DNA of 64,000 bases from Campylobacter concisus (lineage in GTDB: Bacteria; Campylobacterota; Campylobacteria; Campylobacterales; Campylobacteraceae): the NCBI RefSeq assembly GCF_003048375.1, contig NZ_CP021642.1, positions 806,001 to 870,000 on the forward strand, given 5' to 3'. The stretch's first letter is position 1; every line of letters begins with the position of its first letter. Shown here one piece after another: positions 44,866 to 54,332 of this stretch. The translations under genes were made by a program, and so were the position numbers. Below the pieces are notes generated by a model. The model was not told where the DNA came from. It was given only the letters and a program-made list of their open reading frames with translations, and did not search any database.

Positions 44866-46148
44866 TGCACTATTTAGACATAAGTTTTACATATAAAAAC
44901 ACTGATATTTCGGTCAGAGAGAAGCTTGCCTTTGATAGTGACGAGAAAAAAGAGCAAATTTTAAAACTGATAAACTCAAACAAAAACATAAAAGAGAGCA
45001 TGGTGCTAAACACCTGCAACCGCGTCGAGATCATAGCTAGCGTAGAGGATGTAAAGGCCGCTACTGCTCATATCATCAGGTGTATGTCGATATTTTCAGG
45101 CGTTTTTGAAGATGAGCTTTATGAGAGAGCTGACATCTATGAAAACAGCGGTGCTGCACACCACCTATTTGCCGTGGCAAGCTCGCTTGATAGCCTAGTA
45201 GTTGGCGAAACGCAGATCGTTGGCCAGCTAAAAAATGCCTTTAAATTTGCCTATGATAACAACTCATGTGGCGAAGATATCAGCAAGATCATCCACTACG
45301 CATGTAAGTGCGCTGCCAAGGTTAGAAACGAAACTCAAATTTCTAAAAACCCGATCTCAGTTTCAAGTGTAGCCGTGGCAAAGGCAAAAGAAATTTTTGG
45401 CACGCTTGAAGGTAAAACGGCTATCGTCGTGGGCGCTGGCGAGATGGGCGAGCTAGCAGCAAAGCACCTCATATCAAGCGGCGCAGAGGTTATCATCATA
45501 AACAGAAGCTCTGAGCGCGTCGAGCAGCTAGTTGATAGTCTAGGAGATAATGCAAGCTGGGATAGCATTTTGAAATTAAAAGAGTATGTAAACAGCTACG
45601 ATCTCATCTTTTCAAGCACTGCAGCCCCGCACGCCATCATCACAGGCGAGATCATCGAGCCAAGAGAATTTCACAGATACTTTTTTGATATCGCTGTGCC
45701 AAGAGATATCGATCTTTTAAACACAGAGCTTATCAGCGTCTATACGGTCGATAGCCTAGAGGAGATCGTGCGTAAAAATTTAGCCCTAAGAGAGGAGCAG
45801 GCGCAAAAGGCCTACTCGATCGTCGGTCAAGACACGAGCGAGTTTTTAAAGACTTTAAAAGAAGATATGAGCGTGCCTCTTATAAAATCTATCCGCAAGC
45901 AGGCTGAAATTTGCGCAAAAAACGAGCTAGAAAAGGCGATAAAAAAGGGCTATCTAAAACATAGCGATTACGACGAGGCGCAAAAGCTCATCCATCAGGT
46001 CTTTAAAGCCTTTTTGCACCAACCAACGATGAAGCTAAAAGGGCTTGCAGACGAGGAGAGAGCTAGCGAGCTTTCAAACGGAGTTAAATTTTTATTTGAC
46101 ATAAAAGATGAACAAAATTTTCAAGCAGGAGATATAGATGAAATTTAG
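44865..46148 (+). CDS. hemA: glutamyl-tRNA reductase HemA
   Basis: First enzyme of haem synthesis by the C5 route: it reduces glutamyl-tRNA to glutamate-1-semialdehyde. The catalytic cysteine is Cys51 in [24 protein letters not shown] and the NADPH-binding [15 protein letters not shown] follow. The C-terminal dimerisation domain is complete in the 427 residues. The ATG overlaps the ispB TGA; a TTG directly before it is also in frame. ProS overlaps its end by 11 bases. Confidence 0.95.
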   Translation: MHYLDISFTYKNTDISVREKLAFDSDEKKEQILKLINSNKNIKESMVLNTCNRVEIIASVEDVKAATAHIIRCMSIFSGVFEDELYERADIYENSGAAHHLFAVASSLDSLVVGETQIVGQLKNAFKFAYDNNSCGEDISKIIHYACKCAAKVRNETQISKNPISVSSVAVAKAKEIFGTLEGKTAIVVGAGEMGELAAKHLISSGAEVIIINRSSERVEQLVDSLGDNASWDSILKLKEYVNSYDLIFSSTAAPHAIITGEIIEPREFHRYFFDIAVPRDIDLLNTELISVYTVDSLEEIVRKNLALREEQAQKAYSIVGQDTSEFLKTLKEDMSVPLIKSIRKQAEICAKNELEKAIKKGYLKHSDYDEAQKLIHQVFKAFLHQPTMKLKGLADEERASELSNGVKFLFDIKDEQNFQAGDIDEI

Positions 46149-47838
46149 TAAATTTTACGCCCCAACGACCAAAGAAGCGCCAAAAGATGCATCTTTACCA
46201 AGTCATCAGTTTTTGATAAGAGGTGGCTTTGTCGAGCAGATTGGCTCTGGGCTTTACAACTATCTGCCGCTTGGAAAGATCATGCACGATAAAATTTCAC
46301 GCGTGGTAAAAGAGGAGATGAACGAGGCTGGCGCGCTAGAGGTTAGCTTTAGCGTGGTCACTTCAGGCGAGCTTTGGAAGCAAAGTGGTCGTTACAACGT
46401 CTTTGGCAAGGAGCTTTTGCGCTTTAAAGATAGAAAAGATAATGACTTTGTCATAAGCCCTACAAACGAAGAGGCAGCCGTTGCTTTGGTGCGTGGTAAG
46501 GTGACTAGCTACAAGCAGCTACCGCTAAATTTATACCAGATAAACACCAAATTTCGTGACGAGGCAAGACCACGCTTTGGCTTGCTAAGAGGTCGCGAAT
46601 TCACGATGAAAGATGGTTATAGCTTTCACTCTAGCAAAGAGGATCTTAAGCGTGAGTTTGACCTTATGGAGGCAACTTATAGTAAGATTTTTACCCGTTT
46701 GGGGCTAAATTTTAGAGCTGTTGAGGCTGATAGCGGAGCCATTGGTGGTAGTGGCAGTAAAGAATTTATGGTGCTTGCAAGTAACGGCGAGGACGACATA
46801 CTTTGCTGTGAGGCCTGCAGATACGCTGCAAACGTCGAGGCTGCAAGGCGCAAACCAAGAGTTAGCGAGGCTGAGGCGCCAGAGGCAGACGCGGCTAAAT
46901 TTCTAACGCCAAATGCAAAAACTATAAAAGATGTGGCGGAGTTTTTCAAAGTTAGCGAGTTTTACTGCATAAAAGCTGTTATGAAAAAGGCGATTTATGA
47001 GGATAAAGAAGAGGTCGTGGTCTTTTTTGTAAGAGGTGATGACGAGCTTCAAGAGACAAAGGCGCAAAATGCTTGCAAGGCGCTAGAGCTTGTTGATGCT
47101 AGCGAGGCTGACGTGGCAAAGGCTAGGCTTGTGGCTGGATTTTGCGGGCCAGTTGGGCTAAAGGATGTTAAATTTTTCATAGATAACGAGCTAAAAGGCG
47201 CAAACAACATGATATGCGGCGCTAACGAGAAGGATTACCACTTTGTTGGCATTAGTGTTAGCGGATTTAACGAAGAGAGATTTAAAGACCTTGTAAAGGT
47301 AAAAGAGGGCGATAAATGCCCAGTTTGCGGCGGAAATTTAAAACTTAGCAAAGGTATAGAAGTCGGTCATATATTTCAGCTAGGCGATAAATATTCAGCT
47401 GCGATGAACGCGACATATCTTGATGAAAATGGCAAGGCTAAGCCATTTTTGATGGGCTGCTACGGCATTGGCATAAGCAGGCTTATCGCTGTGATGATAG
47501 AAGCTAGCCACGATGAAAAGGGCTGCATTTGGAAAAAAGAGTGCGCGCCGTTTGATGTGGAGATCATCATCTCAAATTTAAAAGATGAAGCGGGCGTGAA
47601 ATTTGCATTTGAGCTTTATGAGAGCCTCAAAAAAGCTGGCGTTAGCGTCATTATCGACGATAGAAACGAGAGATTTGGCGTTAAAATGAATGATTTTGAA
47701 CTTATCGGCTTTCCTTACGCGCTGCTTGTGGGTAAAGAATTTGCAAATGGCAAGGTTGAGTTTATCACGAGAGATGGGCTAAGCAAAGAGACGATAGAGG
47801 CAAACGATGCCTTTAGAAAGATAAAAGAAAGCTTATGA
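46138..47838 (+). CDS. proS: prolyl-tRNA synthetase
   Basis: A 566-residue class II synthetase of the bacterial type. The catalytic motifs are the motif 2 loop [21 protein letters not shown] (shortened here: [12 protein letters not shown]) and the motif 3 [10 protein letters not shown]. The central insertion (about 230-385) is a YbaK-like editing domain that removes mischarged alanine. It overlaps hemA by 11 bases, and its own stop overlaps the FxsA-like start by four. Confidence 0.97.
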   Translation: MKFSKFYAPTTKEAPKDASLPSHQFLIRGGFVEQIGSGLYNYLPLGKIMHDKISRVVKEEMNEAGALEVSFSVVTSGELWKQSGRYNVFGKELLRFKDRKDNDFVISPTNEEAAVALVRGKVTSYKQLPLNLYQINTKFRDEARPRFGLLRGREFTMKDGYSFHSSKEDLKREFDLMEATYSKIFTRLGLNFRAVEADSGAIGGSGSKEFMVLASNGEDDILCCEACRYAANVEAARRKPRVSEAEAPEADAAKFLTPNAKTIKDVAEFFKVSEFYCIKAVMKKAIYEDKEEVVVFFVRGDDELQETKAQNACKALELVDASEADVAKARLVAGFCGPVGLKDVKFFIDNELKGANNMICGANEKDYHFVGISVSGFNEERFKDLVKVKEGDKCPVCGGNLKLSKGIEVGHIFQLGDKYSAAMNATYLDENGKAKPFLMGCYGIGISRLIAVMIEASHDEKGCIWKKECAPFDVEIIISNLKDEAGVKFAFELYESLKKAGVSVIIDDRNERFGVKMNDFELIGFPYALLVGKEFANGKVEFITRDGLSKETIEANDAFRKIKESL

Positions 47839-48266
47839 GATTTTTTGCATTTTTGTTTTTTTTGATAGAAGCGGTATTTATCTATCTTTTTGTTGATAAA
47901 TTTGGCTTTTTGAACTACTTTCTTGAGGTGCTGGTCTCTGGATTTGTTGGTATCGCACTTCTTTTTAATGCTGGATTTTCTAGTTTAAATTCGCCTCAAG
48001 TGGCGTTTAAGAGCTTTATTGGCGGAAATTTATTTAGCCAGCTAGGGCTTAGTTTTGGCGGAGCGCTTCTATTTTTACCAGGGATTTTGACAGATATTTT
48101 TGGTATCGCCGTGGTCGTTTTTTCTTTAGTATTTAAGAAAAATGCAGCGAAAAATGAGAGCTATCAGGAGTTTAAATTTCAAAATTTTAGCGAGCAGGGC
48201 AGTAAAAAAGATGATGGCGAGATCATCGACGTTGAGGTCATCGAAGAGCCAAAAAGAGTAAATTAG
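47835..48266 (+). CDS. FxsA-family membrane protein
   Basis: A 143-residue protein with three or four membrane helices in its first 105 residues, and a charged cytoplasmic tail. The segment [20 protein letters not shown] is the FxsA signature. In E. coli, excess FxsA relieves exclusion of phage T7 by F; the normal role is unknown. It lies between proS and hemC with short gaps. Confidence 0.87.
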   Translation: MRFFAFLFFLIEAVFIYLFVDKFGFLNYFLEVLVSGFVGIALLFNAGFSSLNSPQVAFKSFIGGNLFSQLGLSFGGALLFLPGILTDIFGIAVVVFSLVFKKNAAKNESYQEFKFQNFSEQGSKKDDGEIIDVEVIEEPKRVN

Positions 48267-48274
48267 GAGAGATG

Positions 48275-49204
48275 ATGAAAGAGATAAAAATAGCAACTAG
48301 AAAGAGTATCTTAGCGCTTTGGCAAAGCGAGCATATCAAGGCTAGGATCGAGGCGCAGCACAAGGGCGTGAAGGTCGTGCTTGAGGGCATGAAGACAAAA
48401 GGTGACGTGATCCTTGACACGCCACTAGCCAAGATCGGCGGTAAGGGGCTTTTTACAAAAGAGCTTGAAGATAGCATGCTAAAAGGCGAGACTGACATCG
48501 CAGTCCATAGCCTAAAAGACGTGCCAGTAGTCTTTCCAGAAGGGCTTAGACTTGCGGCCATTTGCTCACGCGAGGATACTAGAGATGCGATGATAAGTGA
48601 GAAATTTGCTAAATTTAGCGACCTACCGCACGGCGCAAAGGTTGGCACAACGAGCCTACGCCGTAAGATGCAGCTGCTTATCATGAGGCCTGATCTTGAG
48701 ATCATCTCGCTTCGAGGTAATGTGCAAACTAGACTTAGAAAGCTAAAAGAGGGTGAATTTGACGCGATCATTTTGGCGATGGCTGGCATAAACCGCCTAA
48801 ATATCAAGGCCGAAGTGGCGCATATCTACACATTTGGCTTTGACGAGATGATACCTGCGATGGGTCAGGGCGCTCTTGGTGTCGAGGCTAGAGATGAGAA
48901 GCAAATTTTAGATGAGATCTCTTTTTTAAATGATGAAAATGCAGTCATAGAAACGACCATAGAGCGTGACTTTGTAAGCGTTTTGGAGGGTGGCTGCCAA
49001 GTGCCAATAGGCATAAGCGCAAGGCTAAAAGGCGATGAAATTTCTATCGATGCAATCGTTGGTCTGCCTGATGGAAGCGAGTATATAAAAGATAGCTTAA
49101 AGACTGGCAAAGATAAATTTCAAAGCATCGGCAAGGAGCTAGCGCATAAATTTATAGAAAAAGGGGCGAAAGAGCTTTTAAAGCGCGCTGAAGAGATGGC
49201 GTAA
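48275..49204 (+). CDS. hemC: hydroxymethylbilane synthase (porphobilinogen deaminase)
   Basis: Joins four porphobilinogens into hydroxymethylbilane for haem synthesis. Cys241 in EGGCQVPIG holds the dipyrromethane cofactor. IATRKSILALWQSEHI and KVGTTSLRRKMQ are typical. I start at the second of two adjacent ATGs, five bases after AGGAG; the first, at 48272, adds one methionine. Length (309) is normal. It is separated from hemA by proS and the FxsA gene, as in C. jejuni. Confidence 0.96.
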   Translation: MKEIKIATRKSILALWQSEHIKARIEAQHKGVKVVLEGMKTKGDVILDTPLAKIGGKGLFTKELEDSMLKGETDIAVHSLKDVPVVFPEGLRLAAICSREDTRDAMISEKFAKFSDLPHGAKVGTTSLRRKMQLLIMRPDLEIISLRGNVQTRLRKLKEGEFDAIILAMAGINRLNIKAEVAHIYTFGFDEMIPAMGQGALGVEARDEKQILDEISFLNDENAVIETTIERDFVSVLEGGCQVPIGISARLKGDEISIDAIVGLPDGSEYIKDSLKTGKDKFQSIGKELAHKFIEKGAKELLKRAEEMA

Positions 49205-49206
49205 GC

Positions 49207-49557
49207 GTGTTTTTGCTAAAATTTAAAGCAAAAGCCATAAGCGCCACCAAAAATAGCAAAGACAACTACTATATGATCGGTCTTGCAGACGACAAATATA
49301 ACTACAAAAACTACATAATCTTTCAAAGACCGATCAAACTAAAAAAGGGCGACGACGAAAACGCCGACATAAACGGCCTATACGCCGAGTGCAACGGCGA
49401 CATTTGCTATAACGCTTGCAAAAGGGTGAAGATCACTGATGAGAGCATCATTTTTGAGGTGCAAGATAGTCTCATTTGCGTAGATACCGAGGGTGTAAAG
49501 CTTAATGAGCGCTTTATGAAATATAGCAAAGAGATATTTGGCGAGCTGCTAGAGTAG
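49207..49557 (+). CDS. small protein, possibly Imm10-like
   Basis: A 116-residue protein of alternating strands. The order YKNYIIFQRPI, then NGLYAECNGDICYNACKRVKI, then IIFEVQD resembles the Imm10 immunity protein pattern (an aromatic 'QR' strand and a 'Y.E..G' strand). No toxin gene is nearby, so it would be an orphan. The start is GTG, two bases after the hemC stop, so it is probably cotranscribed with hemC. The assignment is tentative. Confidence 0.5.
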   Translation: MFLLKFKAKAISATKNSKDNYYMIGLADDKYNYKNYIIFQRPIKLKKGDDENADINGLYAECNGDICYNACKRVKITDESIIFEVQDSLICVDTEGVKLNERFMKYSKEIFGELLE

Positions 49558-49753
49558 TTTTAAATTTAATAATTTGCTTGCTTTGCCGCCACTTTTTTAG
49601 CCACGATGATAGTTCATAAATTTATTATCTTTGCGATCAAAACAGAAAATAAACCAAACGCCACACAAACTGCCTTTGCGTGCAATAACAAAATATTAGC
49701 ATCGCCTTTTTTATCAAATTTTAGCTATCATCTTTAAAAATTTAAGGAAAAAT

Positions 49754-51562
49754 ATGGACTACATCAAGCTTTTAAAAGATAATGGCCTACTTAGGGTGAT
49801 CGAGGAGCCAGTGGATATCGACCTGGAGATCGCGCACGCTAGCTACATCGAGGTCAAACGCGAGGGCTCACAAGCACTACTTTTTACAAACCCAGTCTGC
49901 AAAAAAACTGGGCGTAAATTTGCCCCAGTGCTTACAAATATCTACGGCTCAAAAAGGGCGCTTGAGCTGATATTTGGCGTGCAGCCTGATGAGATTGCAG
50001 CTGAGATAGAGAAACTTTTAAAGCCCAAAAAACCTGAGAATTTCAAAGAAAAGCTTGACTTTTTAGCCTATCTTTTTAGCATGAGAAAAATTTTTACAAA
50101 AAGGCTAAAGGGTGAGGGCGAGTGCCAGCAGGTCAAATTTATAGGCGAGCAGGCTGATCTTTTGAGCTTGCCTGCGCTAAAGACTTGGCCGCATGACGGA
50201 GGTGCTTTTATCACGATGGGGCAGGTCTATACGCAAGGTCTTGATGGTGCGCTGCAAAATTTAGGCATGTATAGACTGCAAATTTATGATAAAAATCGCC
50301 TTGGCATGCACTGGCAGATCCACAAAGACGGCGCAAATTTCTTTCACGAGTATAAGCGCGCAGGCCGTAAGATGCCAGTCTCTGTGGCGATCGGCGGCGA
50401 TCCACTCTACATCTGGTGCGGTCAGGCGCCACTGCCAAAGGGCGTCTTTGAGCTGCTACTTTACGGCTTTATCCGCAAAGAGCCAGCCAAGCTTGTAAAG
50501 TCGCTCACTAATGAAATTTACGTCCCGCACGACGCTGACTACGTGATCGAGGGCTTTGTGGATACTGCTAAGAGCGAGCTTGAGGGGCCATTTGGCGATC
50601 ACACTGGCTTTTACACGCCGGTTGAGCCGTTTCCAGTGATGGAGGTCACGGCGATAACGAGCAAGCAAGACCCCGTATTTCACGCGACCGTGGTTGGCAA
50701 ACCGCCGCTTGAAGATAAATACATGGGCTGGGCGACTGAGCGCATTTTCTTGCCGCTTTTGCGAACGACCGTGCCAGAGCTACTAGACTACAATATGCCT
50801 GAAAATGGCGTCTTTCACAACCTGATCTTAGCCAAGATCAACGCCCTTTATCCGGCTCATGCAAAGCAGGCGATGCACGCGTTTTGGGGAGTTGGGCAGA
50901 TGAGCTTTGTAAAGCACGCGATCTTTGTGGGTAGCGATGCACCAGAGCTAGCAGAATACGACAAATTTGCGGACTTTGTGCTTGATAAATTTGGCAGTGA
51001 GAGTGTGCTAATAAGCCAAGGCGTGTGCGACCAGCTCGATCACGCCAGTCCAAACTCGTGCTTTGGCGGCAAGCTTGGCATCGATGCGACGCAGGATTTT
51101 TGTAAATTTAGCCCTGCGGTCTTAAGCGATGACGAGCTTTTGGCTAAATTTCAAAGCGTTGCGCCAAATGTTAAAGAGCTTAGGCAGTTTAAAAAAGAGA
51201 GTAAAACGCCTATTTGTGTGATTAAATTTAAAAAAGATCGCCCTGTAAAAGAGTTATTTTCTAAGCTTTTGGAGTTTAGAGAATTTTTCAAGCTTCTAGT
51301 CGTCGTGGATATGCAAAACTACCTAGAAAATCCATATATGCTGCTTTGGCGCGTGACAAATAACATAGATGCCTTGCGTGATATCTACATAGATGGTGAA
51401 AATTTCTGTGTGGATGCGACGAGCAAGAGTGAGCTTGAGGGCTACACGCGTGGCTGGCCTATGCAAACTGACTGCGAGCGAGAAGTGGTGGTTGATCTTG
51501 TGAAGCGTGGTGTAGTAAAAGATGAGCCAGAGCTTTTTCATAAATTTGAGATATTTGGGTAG
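49754..51562 (+). CDS. ubiD: UbiD-family decarboxylase, probably menaquinone pathway
   Basis: A 602-residue prenylated-FMN decarboxylase of the UbiD family. The N-terminal part (LLRVIEEPVDIDLEIAHAS) and YIWCGQAPLPKGVFELL are conserved; the ELEGPFGDHTGFY segment contains acidic active-site residues. Campylobacter makes menaquinone by the futalosine route, in which a UbiD-like enzyme (MqnL) is a candidate, so I do not assume a ubiquinone role. A TATCAT box at 49726-49731 precedes it. The 196 bases before the gene are otherwise empty. Confidence 0.88.
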   Translation: MDYIKLLKDNGLLRVIEEPVDIDLEIAHASYIEVKREGSQALLFTNPVCKKTGRKFAPVLTNIYGSKRALELIFGVQPDEIAAEIEKLLKPKKPENFKEKLDFLAYLFSMRKIFTKRLKGEGECQQVKFIGEQADLLSLPALKTWPHDGGAFITMGQVYTQGLDGALQNLGMYRLQIYDKNRLGMHWQIHKDGANFFHEYKRAGRKMPVSVAIGGDPLYIWCGQAPLPKGVFELLLYGFIRKEPAKLVKSLTNEIYVPHDADYVIEGFVDTAKSELEGPFGDHTGFYTPVEPFPVMEVTAITSKQDPVFHATVVGKPPLEDKYMGWATERIFLPLLRTTVPELLDYNMPENGVFHNLILAKINALYPAHAKQAMHAFWGVGQMSFVKHAIFVGSDAPELAEYDKFADFVLDKFGSESVLISQGVCDQLDHASPNSCFGGKLGIDATQDFCKFSPAVLSDDELLAKFQSVAPNVKELRQFKKESKTPICVIKFKKDRPVKELFSKLLEFREFFKLLVVVDMQNYLENPYMLLWRVTNNIDALRDIYIDGENFCVDATSKSELEGYTRGWPMQTDCEREVVVDLVKRGVVKDEPELFHKFEIFG

Positions 51563-52427
51563 GGTTGTAACCTAGTGGCTTTGGCACGCTCGTGCGCAAA
51601 AGTGACAAGAAAATGTGCTCAGCCACCCAACCCTTGTAGTTATATTCAAACGGCTACTTGCCGGTCGCAGTCGTGTGAAATGCTGCTCCCTGTTTGCTAG
51701 CCGTCTCTATCGCTAAAAATGGCTCGATCGGCGCATAAAGCTAGCGTGATCGCTCAAGTTCGCTCTTGGCCGTATAGGCAAAGCTCTTTATCATTAAGCT
51801 TTAAATTTGATTTAGCATTTTGGCTTGATAAAATTGCTTTTAAATTCAAAATAGATTGGTTTTTGCACTTAAAAATGGCTTAACTTAAGGCTATTTTTAT
51901 ACTTTGGCATAAATTTCTTGCCATTTTTATGAAAATTTCTAGTTAATTTTTTCTGTTTTATCTGGGGGTTTTGGTTGGCTTGGTTGGCTTGAAAGCTACC
52001 AAAATTTACACCAGCAAACGCAAATTTTTAAATTTAGCACTTCAAATTTCTTAAAATACTAAAAATAATATGTAAAAATTTACGTAAAATAATATGATTC
52101 TGCCTTGTGTAGAGATAAAATTTGGAGTAAGAGACAAGTGAAAATTAAATTTGATCTGTTATGTGAGCATAAAAACATCTAAATTCAAAAGATCAGAAGT
52201 GTAAAAACTTTTAAATTTAAATAACTAGAAGCGTCAAAACTTTTCAATTTAATAAAGTTAGCAGATTACAGGTGCGTTTTTTAAAAAAAGATATGCTATG
52301 CCAGCTTTGGTAAATCAAGCGTTTAAAATAGCTTATTTTTGTTTTTAGAAAAATTATAAACCCTAAATACAAGATTTAAAATCGCACGAGTGCCATAAAG
52401 CTTTAAATTTGGCCTAGTAAATTTAGC
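51563..52427. other. gene-free region with nested hairpins
   Basis: About 860 bases without a supported gene. From 51562 to 51633 arms GGGTTG/CAACCC and GTGGCT/AGCCAC are nested, with an inner hairpin GGCACG/CGTGC. A second hairpin, ACGGCTA/TAGCCGT, spans about 51650-51703. A duplicated 29-base unit lies at 52195-52255. The 3' end holds the DUF5644 gene terminator. Codon-like structure is missing in all frames. Confidence 0.6.
52195..52255. repeat. two-copy degenerate direct repeat
   Basis: Two 29-base copies start 32 bases apart (52195 and 52227). Both read AGAAG-GT, AAAACTTTT and AATTTAA, with a few base differences. No function is evident. Confidence 0.5.
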
Positions 52428-52447
52428 TTATAAATTTACTAGGCCAA
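52409..52447 (-). terminator. long perfect hairpin at the end of the DUF5644 gene
   Basis: TTGGCCTAGTAAATTTA and its exact complement form a 17-base perfect stem with a five-base loop. The stop codon of the minus-strand gene lies at the loop. Confidence 0.7.
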
Positions 52448-53447
52448 CCTTCAAAACATGCTCTTTTAGGCTGCTTGGTATCTCGCCATTTTCAAGCGCC
52501 ATTAGCTCGCTCGCTCTTAGGACATAAAAGTCTTGCAAGCTTCTGTTGGCACTTTTTTCAAGTTTTTTTGCTAGCATGTCAAAGATATGAAACTCCGCCT
52601 CATTGCTAGCTAGTAAAAAATCAGCCCCACTATCAAATGCAGCAAAAACTATCTTACTAGCAAGCTTGCAAGCTAGCTCTTCATCGACCTTTAAAAGATC
52701 AAACCCGCAAGGAATTTTTAGATCTAACTCTATGAAATTTGCTCTAAAATAGCTTAAATTTGCAGGCAGTCTATCTTTTATGGCTATCTTAAACTCTTTA
52801 AATTTGCTAAGTTTTTCTATCTTTTCAAGCTCGTTTTCGTGCTTTTTCGCAGATTTTATGCCTAAAATTTCTTTGAAAAAATCAATCGCTTCGGTGTATT
52901 TTTCGCTTCCCTCAAAGAGCAGATCATCAAGCTCGCAGGCTATCAAAACGCCGTTTTTAGCGCTAATAAGCTTTAAAATTTCATCATTTTTCTCATTTTT
53001 GTAAAGATGATGAGCTAGCATTATCGCGGCAGCTCCTATGAAATTTGGCTCGTAGTCTTTTACAAAATCAGCGTAGAAATATGGCTTAAAGCTAGCGTAA
53101 AGCTCTTTGTCGGCCCTTTTGCAAAAGCTAGCAAATGGCTCAAATTTCGCCCAAAAATCATCATCATTTATGGCAAGGTCTAAAACCGCTCTTTTTTCAT
53201 CAAGCGGGGCGATGCAAAGCTCGCTGCCAAAGTTAAAGAGCAAATTTGCAAGTGGTTGGGCGGTGCTAACTACGACACCATTTACCTTGACAAAGCCTTC
53301 AAAAGGGCTAAAGTAGGGGTCTATGCTCTTTACGTGGGCAAAAAGCTCGTTTAAGTTTGAAAAGTCTGAAATCTCTAAAAAATATGGCTTAAAATATGCC
53401 AAAACATCTCTTTTCGCGTCAAATCTAAAAATCTCAACTCTTTGCAT
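52428..53447 (-). CDS. DUF5644-like protein, apparent relic of SdhB/HdrB enzymes
   Basis: A 339-residue soluble protein. The first 100 residues follow the order of an SdhB/FrdB ferredoxin domain: VEIFRFDAKRDV, then FVKVNGVVVSTAQPL, then IAPLDEKRAVLDLAI. The [2Fe-2S] cysteines are absent. The second half has a GADFLLASNEAEFHIFDML segment where HdrB-type proteins have their CCG cysteines. Five scattered cysteines remain. I use the second ATG (53447), six bases after AAGG; the first ATG overlaps that site. A similar gene follows thiL-truD in C. jejuni from memory. Function unknown. Confidence 0.65.
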   Translation of the reverse strand: MQRVEIFRFDAKRDVLAYFKPYFLEISDFSNLNELFAHVKSIDPYFSPFEGFVKVNGVVVSTAQPLANLLFNFGSELCIAPLDEKRAVLDLAINDDDFWAKFEPFASFCKRADKELYASFKPYFYADFVKDYEPNFIGAAAIMLAHHLYKNEKNDEILKLISAKNGVLIACELDDLLFEGSEKYTEAIDFFKEILGIKSAKKHENELEKIEKLSKFKEFKIAIKDRLPANLSYFRANFIELDLKIPCGFDLLKVDEELACKLASKIVFAAFDSGADFLLASNEAEFHIFDMLAKKLEKSANRSLQDFYVLRASELMALENGEIPSSLKEHVLKVGLVNL

Positions 53448-53498
53448 TTGCATCCTTTTTTTGGGCTTATTTTATCCTAAATTTAAAAGGAGTTTTAT

Positions 53499-53504
53499 TA
53501 TAAT
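53499..53504 (+). promoter_or_regulatory. TATAAT -10 box of thiL, possibly leaderless
   Basis: A perfect TATAAT ends seven bases before the thiL ATG, so transcription should start at or next to the A of the ATG. AAAAGGAG lies 18 bases before the ATG, too far to be a normal ribosome binding site. Confidence 0.55.
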
Positions 53505-53510
53505 AGCGCA

Positions 53511-54332
53511 ATGGATAAAGAAAATTTCACGATTGCATGCTTTAGTAACGCATATATCGGCGATGATGCGGCAGTGGCTGGCAAAATGGTCTTTAGCAAA
53601 GATATATTTGCGCAAAATTCGCACTTTAAGCTTGGCTGGTTAAGCCTTAAAGAGATCGGCTACAAGGCGATGATCGTAAATTTCTCAGACACGGTCGTGA
53701 TGAATGCAAAGCCAAAATTTGCCCTTCTTGGCCTTAGCTTGCCAAAGAGCTTCACGCCTCGGCAGATCAGCGAGCTAAGCAGTGGCATAAATAGGGCGTG
53801 TGAGGAGTTTGGCGTAAAGATAATAGGCGGCGACACGATAAGTAGCCCCATTTTAAACATAAGCGTTAGCGTGATCGGCGAGCTAAGGGGCAGGGCTGTG
53901 CTTAGAAGAAATGCTAAATTTGGCGATTTTGTTGCATTTACTGGCAAGCTTGGAGGCAGTCAAAAGGGGCTAAACTCACTTCTAAGACTGGCTCAAATTT
54001 CAAAAAACTCACGTTTTAAAAAGCCTGTTTTAAGAGATAAATTTTTTTACAAAGTAGCTCATCTTATAAATTCTGCCATGGATATCTCAGACGGGCTAAA
54101 TACCGACCTTGGCAAGCTTTTAAAGGCTAGCAAAAAGGGAGCTAAATTTACAAAAAAGCTAAGCAAATTTGAGCTTAGTAGCGGCGAGGAGTATGAGGTT
54201 TTATTTACCTTTAGCCCTAAAAATTTAAGCGCTATTAAAAGGATCGCCGATAAAACTAGGACAAAGATCACGATTTTTGCCAAAATTTCACACAAAAGGT
54301 TAAGACAAAATGCAAGAAGCCACCACTTTTAA
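53511..54332 (+). CDS. thiL: thiamine-monophosphate kinase ThiL
   Basis: Adds the second phosphate to make thiamine diphosphate. YIGDDAAV (15-22), FSDTVVM (58-64) and [11 protein letters not shown] (190-200) carry the metal-binding aspartates of the PurM-like fold. At 273 residues it is shorter than E. coli ThiL (about 325), mainly in the substrate loops. The last 23 bases overlap truD. The promoter lies unusually close to the start codon. Confidence 0.9.
   Translation: MDKENFTIACFSNAYIGDDAAVAGKMVFSKDIFAQNSHFKLGWLSLKEIGYKAMIVNFSDTVVMNAKPKFALLGLSLPKSFTPRQISELSSGINRACEEFGVKIIGGDTISSPILNISVSVIGELRGRAVLRRNAKFGDFVAFTGKLGGSQKGLNSLLRLAQISKNSRFKKPVLRDKFFYKVAHLINSAMDISDGLNTDLGKLLKASKKGAKFTKKLSKFELSSGEEYEVLFTFSPKNLSAIKRIADKTRTKITIFAKISHKRLRQNARSHHF

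Noticed and set aside
51968-52000. Tandem GGTTGGCTT repeat
   Set aside because: Only two short copies, no structure, no link to a gene. It is probably a replication slip.
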